64,000 nucleotides of DNA from Siphlonurus alternatus (Eukaryota; Arthropoda; Insecta; Ephemeroptera; Siphlonuridae). Under the pieces are notes generated by a model that was given only the letters and a program-made list of their open reading frames with translations, ran no database searches and was not told where the DNA came from. A program made the position numbers and the translations under genes. This document shows, piece after piece, positions 56,810 to 64,000 of the stretch. Position 1 is the stretch's first letter. Every line of letters begins with the position of its first letter. The DNA is taken from the NCBI GenBank assembly GCA_949825025.1, contig OX463782.1:32955351-33019350 (forward strand), read 5' to 3'.

Positions 56810-58751
56810 AATAGACCATAATGACCCGCTTTTTTTATGAGCTAAATCAAAAGAGGGTAAAAAATTATGATGCTGTGATTTTTTTGCGAATTTTTTGCGA
56901 CCTCAAACATCTTTAATTTAATTATTATTATTTTGATTTTCAGTACTCCTTACCTGCTGGACATCCCTTACGTCATTACATTCTTTGACGCGATGTATAG
57001 CAGCTTCCGTTAGTGTTTTTTTAACAGGTAATCATGGGTAAATTACGTAATGCCCGGCGCCACCTGGGCGCCGCGTAGTTTGAATATGATTCGACGAACT
57101 CAAATATGCCCGTAACTTTATTAGAATCAATGCAGTGTACACTTGTAATATCTGAGTAAATTTTGAACTTAATTTACTTAAAAGATTAGCAAATTGTACG
57201 AACTAACCCTTATTTATGGCATACAATTCTGAAGTGATAGGAAATACGTACCTTGAAATATAAAACAAGACGTACCTGCCACGATCGACGATAACAATTT
57301 TTCAAACAGCACTTGAATTGCTCACTTTGACACTAAACATTCATTGAAACTGTAATTTAATATTTGCACAAATCACTATATGTTTCTTCATTAAAATTTT
57401 AATATTATAAGCATGCACTTATAGGCATAATAATATATTAACGAGGAGAGAGAGGACATTCAGTAGAATTATTACAAACATAATAATATATCATATGTAT
57501 CATGGTTTATATCATGTTTGAATAAAAAAAAAACTCGGTTAACCTGCTCATCCTTATAAAAATACATAAAAATAGAGAACAAAGTCAACAAAACTTATTT
57601 ATTGCGAAAACAACCATGCATTGTTTATATTTTCACTCAGCTGGAGTTGGCGAGTAGTCTCTTTTTATTTTATAATATAATTTTATAGCGATCTATCTAA
57701 TTATCTATTATCTATTATCGATAATAGATAATTATCGATCTATTAATAAATCGATAATTATCTGCCTGATCAAAAGAGACTTACTTTTTAGTTCTCATTT
57801 CTGCCACGCATCATGTAACTAACAGAAATCATGTGGCGCTACTGTACAGATTATTATCGATTTATATCCGTGTCAGCTGAGAAAATAAAAACAATGCATA
57901 CCAAAGATTATTTTTTGCAATAAATAAGTTTTTCTCTATATTTAAGACTTAATAAATGATTAATATTTAACTGATAATATTATAGTGGAACAAAGTCTGT
58001 AAGGATGAGCAGGTTAAATGAGTTTTTTTATTCAAACATATATGATGTAAACCAAAGATTTCTAGCTTCGAAGCAGCCATGATAAACTTTGTAGAATATG
58101 TTTATAATAATTATACTGAATGTTCTCTATCCTCGTTAATACTATAGTGCTTATAATATTAAAATTTTAATGAAGAAACATATAGTGATTTGTGCAAATA
58201 TTAAATTACAGTTTCAATGAATGTTTAGTGTCAAAGTGAGCAATTCAAGTGCTGTTTGAAAAATTGTTATCGTCGATCGTGGCAGGTACGTCTTGTTTTA
58301 TATTTCAAGGTACGTATTTCCTATCACTTCAGAATTGTATGCCATAAATAAGGGTTAGTTCGTACAATTTGCTAATCTTTTAAGTAAATTAAGTTCAAAA
58401 TTTACTCAGATATTACAAGTGTACACTGCATTGATTCTAATAAAGTTACGGGCATATTTGAGTTCGTCGAATCATATTCAAACTACGCGGCGCCCAGGTG
58501 GCGCCGGGAATTACGTAATTTACCCATGATTACCTGTTAAAAAAACACTAACGGAAGCTGCTATACATCGCGTCAAAGAATGTAATGACGTAAGGGATGT
58601 CCAGCAGGTAAGGAGTACTGAAAATCAAAATAATAATAATTAAATTAAAGATGTTTGAGGTCGCAAAAAATTCGCAAAAAAATCACAGCATCATAATTTT
58701 TTACCCTCTTTCGATTTAGCTCATAAAAAAAGTGGGCCATTATGGTCTATT
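56810..58751. mobile_element. large inverted repeat, about 1.94 kb, fold-back element
   Basis: The left arm starts AATAGACCATAATGACCCGC at 56810; the right arm ends with GTGGGCCATTATGGTCTATT at 58751. The arms run inward for roughly 830 to 860 bp (for example CGTACCTGCCACGATCGACG near 57270 and its complement near 58280) with few differences, to a spacer around 57650-57870 rich in ATCGATAA hairpins. No transposase-like ORF is visible in either arm. Each arm includes a small GGCGCC hairpin. Confidence 0.9.
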
Positions 58752-59720
58752 GTATAATAAGAGAGATAATCACATTTCTGCGTCTTCAAGGTCTTACTTA
58801 CATTATTCAAATTTTAATAGTTAGAATTTTTATGAATTATTTTTACTATAAAAAAAATAATGTACGTAAAAGAAATGTTCTGAATACAAAGAGCCAAAAA
58901 TGAGTTCCTTTAAAAGAAAATATAACAATTAAAATTATATATATAATATGTACTGAAGCTTTTTTTACCTTTTATATAAAGAAAAAAAAATGTTACCAAC
59001 TTTTAAACTTTTTATATAGGCTAACATATTATTTCTATAAAGACTTATGCCTTAGGGATGTAAAAAAAGAGAGAAAATTCTTTTTATTTCTTTCTTGCCA
59101 TATTGCTTCTTCGCAAGGTAAAAAGAAATGATGCTTTATTACGGCAAAATTTCATCTCCAGTGAACTTTGTATAAATAATTAGAACTTTTATAACATACC
59201 ATTGTCTTTTCCCAGTAATTATAGTTAAGTAAAATTTTAAAATGAACATTATAATTACATTAAAATCAGGATACAGTTAAATAAATACAAGGTTATACTC
59301 CAAGAGGTTTAAGGCTACAATTAGGTTTCAACCTTAGCCTATACAATTCTTAATATTTAAGTTAAACTTTTAAATTTTTGCAGATCGAGTATATAACAAA
59401 GTATTAAAAATTTAATTTTAATATAAGGTCAAATTTAAATTTATTTTATTTTTTAGAGTAATAATGTTTGTGTTCATGCAGTGTATAAACAAATATTTTA
59501 CTATCTTTTGAATCAAAATCTCATTAGATACTAAGTGATATAGAAATGCTCATTATTTCATCTATACATCGAACTACAAAAATACTCCATAAAGTGATAA
59601 ATAACAATAATTATATAGAAGCTCTAGGTATAAAAAAGTTACTTTACTAAAATATTTCAGGGGAATTTTATAAGCTCTTTTACTAAACTTATAATAAAAA
59701 TATTAAAATTCAAATTGTTA

Positions 59721-60135
59721 TTAAGGGCATTGGGTGTAGCACCGGTAGTTGGCAACACTGACGTATCTTCACCATGTTAATTTTTCAACCTTGCTCCTCG
59801 GAGTAATTTTTATGCTAGAGCTAAGCTGATTGCAGTTAGTATCATGGTAATTAGTAGCCCAAGTGCACAATTTGGCTTAGTAAAACCTGATTTAAAGAAA
59901 AGTATTTTTAGTACTTTTTTAAATTTACATGCATTTTTTTAAAATATATATATTTTTTTAAAAAAATCAGGCTTTATTTAGCCAAATTGTGCACTTGGGC
60001 TGCTAATTACCTTGATACTACAGCAATCAGCTTAGCTCTAGCATAAAAATTACTCCGAGGAGCAAGGTTGAAAAATTAACATGGTGAAGATACGTCAGTT
60101 TTGCCAACTACCGGTGCTACACCCAATGCCCTTAA
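59721..60135. mobile_element. TTAA-flanked palindromic MITE
   Basis: TTAA then GGGCATTGGGTGTAGCACCG at the left; CGGTGCTACACCCAATGCCC then TTAA at the right. Arms of about 190 bp pair nearly perfectly around an AT-rich centre near 59930. The TTAA on both sides suggests mobilisation by a piggyBac-type transposase. Confidence 0.85.
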
Positions 60136-60162
60136 GCTCCAAAAATTAATCTTACGAATTTA

Positions 60163-60426
60163 TTACAGTTTTAAGTTTTTATTATATGTCTGAATTAAGT
60201 CTACTTCATGTATAAAGTTTGATAGAATTACTTCTAGAGTGTAATTGTCTCGGTGAAATCCTAGACAGTATGCAACCGGGCGAGCAGGGACGTACAAAGG
60301 GTTGCTGTCTTTGCGCCTTGTAACTAGCACGTGCCCTGGGGCTATAAAAGAAGACGTGACAATACACAAACGTTTTATAGCTCTTTTGCAAGCTAGACTA
60401 GCTGGCAATATAGCCAGTAGTTTCAT
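60163..60426 (-). CDS. unassigned small ORF, 87 codons, possibly a decayed gene piece
   Basis: Reads MKLLAILPASLACKRAIKRL, then CIVTSSFIAPGHVLVTRRKD and PLYVPARPVAYCLGFHRDNY. An overlapping upstream frame (60592-60398) reads KFVVLGCYYNERGLTFLDIV before a stop, which could be the same protein with a frameshift. I do not recognise either part and no splice signals support it. Confidence 0.25.
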   Translation of the reverse strand: MKLLAILPASLACKRAIKRLCIVTSSFIAPGHVLVTRRKDSNPLYVPARPVAYCLGFHRDNYTLEVILSNFIHEVDLIQTYNKNLKL

Positions 60427-60654
60427 TCAGACAACAACAAAGTCCATTCTTTGCAACAATGTCAAGAAACGTCAATCCTCTTTCGTTGTAATAACATCCC
60501 AACACAACAAATTTTAAGTTGGATTTGCATATTTGTTGAATTAAACAAATTTGCATACTAATATTCTTAATATTCATAAGTTTACTTAACATTTATGACA
60601 TGTTACACTGAAAATATAGTTTTCTGATGAATTCTTGCAATATATTATATTATT

Positions 60655-60710
60655 AAATGCTGTAAACCTGCCCCAAAATAGAAACTAATCAATCAATCAA
60701 ATGCTGTAAA
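60655..60710 (+). mobile_element. 32-bp retroelement tail with 12-bp target-site duplication
   Basis: AAATGCTGTAAA occurs at 60655-60666 and 60699-60710. The insert between is CCTGCCCCAAAATAGAAACT then AATCAATCAATC, i.e. the last few bases of the tail family plus its AATC repeat. Confidence 0.7.
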
Positions 60711-61391
60711 TTAGAGTCGATTACTTTTTTCCCCACTTCCTTTTCATCCCTAGTTAAAAAAAAAAAAATCACCACTGAAAATTCGAGGAATAGTTAGGCT
60801 CAGACCGTGCAGATCTCTAATAAACATTATGCAAAAGTATTTTAGAAATATTTTACTGAATTTTTTTTTAGCTGCGGTTAAAAATTGAAGCCAAATTTAT
60901 ATACAAATATAATGTAATTCCATTTTTTTTTTTCACCACATTATTTTAATATTAGATATTAGTTTTATGGACTACCATTTTCATATTTCATCCAGTCTAT
61001 AGCAATGATGCTCATTATTATCTAGCCACTAATAAACACGGCCATTCCGTCCCATGTTGCCACTGTAATGTCGACCCGCCTGCAGCCACATTTTACGACA
61101 TGCCTAGTTAATCTGCTGCTGCTGGTAGCAACAAGGGCAATATACTGCTGCTGGAATTGCAAGGTTCTATACTATGCCAAAACCACATAGCTAGCATATC
61201 AACGTTTATAATTCTAACTCCCTTATAGACCATTACTTCCTTTTGATAATATATTATAATATTAAACAGGTCAGTATTGTACACAAATAAATTTTGTTGG
61301 GTTACATATCAAACGTGTATAAATTAAAAATTTGTTAGAGGAAAAGTCGTATATGTATTATTGATGTTATTTAAATTAAAAAAAGGACATT

Positions 61392-61511
61392 TATACACTC
61401 GTCTCCTAGGAAACCCACTTGCAGGCTTGTTACCATGCTCTGTGTTATTCTTACGGAGCATGGTGATTAACAAAGCCGCAAAGGGAAATTTTCTATGGCG
61501 ACGACTGTACA
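61392..61511. mobile_element. palindromic MITE, TGTACACTCGTCGCC family, copy 2
   Basis: TATACACTCGTCTCC at the left pairs with GGCGACGACTGTACA at the right; inner CACCATGCTC and GCAAAGGGAAATTTT match copy 1 at 16284-16410. More diverged than copy 1. Confidence 0.7.
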
Positions 61512-61661
61512 CCATTACTCTATCAATCAAATGACATTATTTTCTTACATTGAAGTAAATCATGGTTCTGTAATTTATGCAATTTTCAGACTTTTTATTA
61601 TTATTTACAACAAATGCATGCAGTTGATTAGATGAAGGATCTTGAGTCTCTTTACAATTTT

Positions 61662-61764
61662 GGGCGCGATTCACGAAGCAGTTAGCCAGGTTTCTAACCA
61701 CGTTTAGCTTAAGTTAAGTTAAACGTGGTTAGAAACCTGGCTAACTGCTTCTTGAATCGCGCCC
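61662..61764. mobile_element. palindromic MITE, GGGCGCGATTCACGAAGC type
   Basis: GGGCGCGATTCACGAAGCAG pairs with CTGCTTCTTGAATCGCGCCC, and arms continue through TTAGCCAGGTTTCTAACCAC. Total 103 bp, almost entirely stem. The ends resemble those of 28037-28177 and 51547-51712. Confidence 0.75.
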
Positions 61765-62866
61765 TTTATTTCCGCCTATGTATACATAACATTTTTTTAA
61801 GTAAGTTTTTAAATTCCCATATAAGCGTCAATCGAACAGCTGATTATTTGAATCTAACTTGTAAGAATTTAGGATTCATTGTACTGTAAAACTCAATTTT
61901 TATTTCGATTATTTTATATATTTTAACATTCATTGAGGCAATAAAGAGTTTTGCACCTGGTTATAATATATTACGTTATATTTTTGAACAATTTTAGATG
62001 CTAGATTATAAAAAAAAAAAAAACTAAAAATGATATATTCTGTAATTTTATTATGTATATACATTATTAAAATCATTACATAAAAAATTAAAAATTACAC
62101 ACACAAATATAATGATCACAACAAAGTCCAGATTGAATTATTATTTAAACAGCCAACACTAACAATGAATATATTAAAAAAAATTAATATATTAATATAT
62201 AAAAAAGCAATGATATTTGTTATGACGTTATGACAGGCCATTACTTGTAATTGAAAATAATATTCAATAATAAAAAATTAATAGTTTCTTTAACACTGCA
62301 TGTATATAATAACATAAGATGTAAAATATTAAAAATGTATATCAAAGTCAACCATCAAACGATCAAGCAAGTTTAGATAGAATGTTACAAAAAAAAAAAA
62401 AAGTTGTTAGCTTAAGAGACCACCCATCAATAGCTTGTATATTATACCTATATACATACCTAGACTGACCAATATTTAACCTCAATTCTATAGCCATAGT
62501 ATAAATAAAAGTATACTGTATATAGAGTTGAAATATATATATAGAGGATTCTATTCAACATCAGTATGCAGCAACCCTTCTTCCATCATCTTATCACTCT
62601 CCACATCACACCAACATGATGTAAAGAAGATCCACCACCCCCCCAGTCGCTCTAGTTGCTGATGCATCGTGAAAACTGAATAATGTTTACTTAATGTGCA
62701 CACTCAACACGGGCACTCAGAACCCTCATCCCTCCCTCTCTCCCTTCTGCATGTAGACACATCTCACCACAGTAAGCAAGTAGCAGCAGAATCAGCAAGG
62801 GATGTAATATATGAAGCCCACATCGAACCGAATCTAGTCTGCCGTGTTAAATGGTTAACTCGATTA

Positions 62867-63180
62867 TATAAAGTTACAAGCAACGCCGAGCGTGGTTATA
62901 TTAGTTGGATGGGTGACCATTTTCAACGAAAATCACGTTTTCCACCCAGGGGTAAATCGTACGTTGCGTTTTTCCACTATAATATGTGGTTCTCCTGACT
63001 TTGGAACATTGCACTTCCGGTTCATTGAAAAAAAGCTGTAGCGTCCATCCTGGATGAGGTTTCCACGTTTCCCTCAGTCGCAGGCAAATGCCGGGATGGA
63101 TTGCAAGGCCATGGCCGTCCCCGTTCCGGAAGAGCCCGCGAAACGCTCAAGTTAGGGTTTCGGAAGGTTCGGGGTTTCAA
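62867..63180 (+). mobile_element. 5S rRNA-derived SINE
   Basis: AAGTTACAAGCAACGCCGAG, CGTGGTTATATTAG, TTGGATGGGTGACC (62867-62919) match the 3' half of 5S rRNA, including the C-box of its internal pol III promoter (GGATGGGTGACC). Downstream, CAGGCAAATGCCGGGATGG and AAGGCCATGGCCG match a central domain I recall from arthropod SINEs. It ends in AT-rich DNA after TTCGGGGTTTCAAAT. The 5S part is degenerate upstream of 62867, so the 5' limit is uncertain. Confidence 0.7.
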
Positions 63181-63270
63181 ATTTATTGTTAGTGAGTAAT
63201 TAATTATTTATTAATTAGTGAGTAGAGTACCCAGTTAAGGTTTGATTAAAAAGAAAACAAAAAGTTACAG

Positions 63271-63335
63271 ATATCATGTTGACGTTATAATTAATATAAA
63301 TTTAATTTATATTAATTATAACGTCAACATGATAT
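63271..63335. repeat. perfect 65-bp palindrome
   Basis: ATATCATGTTGACGTTATAA followed by TTAATATAAATT is a 32-bp arm; the exact complement follows after one base. No mismatch was seen. Confidence 0.9.
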
Positions 63336-64000
63336 ATTAAATTTTTAACGTCACACCGTGTACTATTAAATTTGTTATGTGAAATAGGACTCTTGTGAAT
63401 AGAAATGAGTATAATTTAATTTGACCTCATCATATGAACTGTACGTTACAAAATTTTAGATAATAAAAGTATAATAATAATTTACATATATTATTAAAAT
63501 AAATGCTTTCATAGTTTTTTTTTTATAATGTGTTTTAATTTTAATAACTAAAAATTTTAATAAAGAAGGTATAAAAATAAATAAAAAACAGAAAAATTAT
63601 TATCATATTACGAAGTTAATTTTTTTTTAAATTTAAAAAAACAACAACTTATAAGCTGACTTAACGAAAAAGTTTTGAGACTTCTGAATACAAATTACTC
63701 AGCAAAGAGATATGATAATAATAAGAAAAGTAATATTAATGAATAATGAATTGAAATAAGAAAGAAAATGTTTTTAAATTTGAAGTTTATATTTAAATGT
63801 TGTGATAATGATATTGCAGATAATATGTACACATGATATTTTTTTCTTCCTCTATTTTTTAGTATGCAAAGTATATAAGAGCTCATTAAGACGAGTAGGA
63901 GAAATGTACTTTAGCGATTCCAATCGCAAGATGCGACGAGCTATTTAAAAAGTCTGGACCAAAGTTTTTTTATATAAGTCTGCTGAAGAAACTCAACTTG

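Overview
The window is AT-rich animal DNA with long introns, many microsatellites and a dense load of short inverted-repeat elements. Its one recognisable gene is a peroxidasin on the minus strand. The introns, the insect/crustacean-like 5S-derived SINE and the repeat landscape suggest an arthropod. I cannot tell insect from crustacean.

Gene layout (minus strand, transcription runs right to left). Twenty coding exons between 38313 and 293 join without a frame break into about 1,056 codons. In order they encode six 24-residue leucine-rich repeats, each on its own 72-nt exon of identical phase (38242-13855), an LRR C-terminal cap (11301-11464), four I-set immunoglobulin domains (8945-4665), a linker, and most of an animal haem peroxidase domain (4286-293). 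The 5' end (signal peptide and LRR N-terminal cap) was not found: it lies somewhere right of 38313 or beyond the window. The 3' end of the peroxidase domain lies off the left edge. Haem-site residues are present: Asp-His of the distal helix, the Arg and Glu of the RANEQ motif, the proximal His, and the calcium loop. The product should be a secreted matrix enzyme that makes hypobromous acid and cross-links collagen IV.

The right half (38.3-64 kb) is either the first intron or upstream DNA. I see no confident gene there, only repeats, a few unassigned small ORFs and GC-rich patches.

Most interesting structure outside the gene: (1) two adjacent, similar 72-nt LRR exons (19065-19136 and 18650-18721), the second with a poor acceptor and followed by a 56-bp tandem repeat that re-iterates its own splice donor eight more times; (2) a near-perfect inverted repeat of about 1.94 kb (56810-58751); (3) a family of very short (32-60 bp) truncated retroelement tails with target-site duplications, one of them starting 8 nt inside a splice donor; (4) a 41-bp satellite organised in 82- and 123-bp higher-order units on both sides of a broken hAT transposase fragment; (5) 5S- and 28S-rRNA-derived dispersed fragments; (6) several families of palindromic MITE-like elements, some with TTAA or TATTA flanks.
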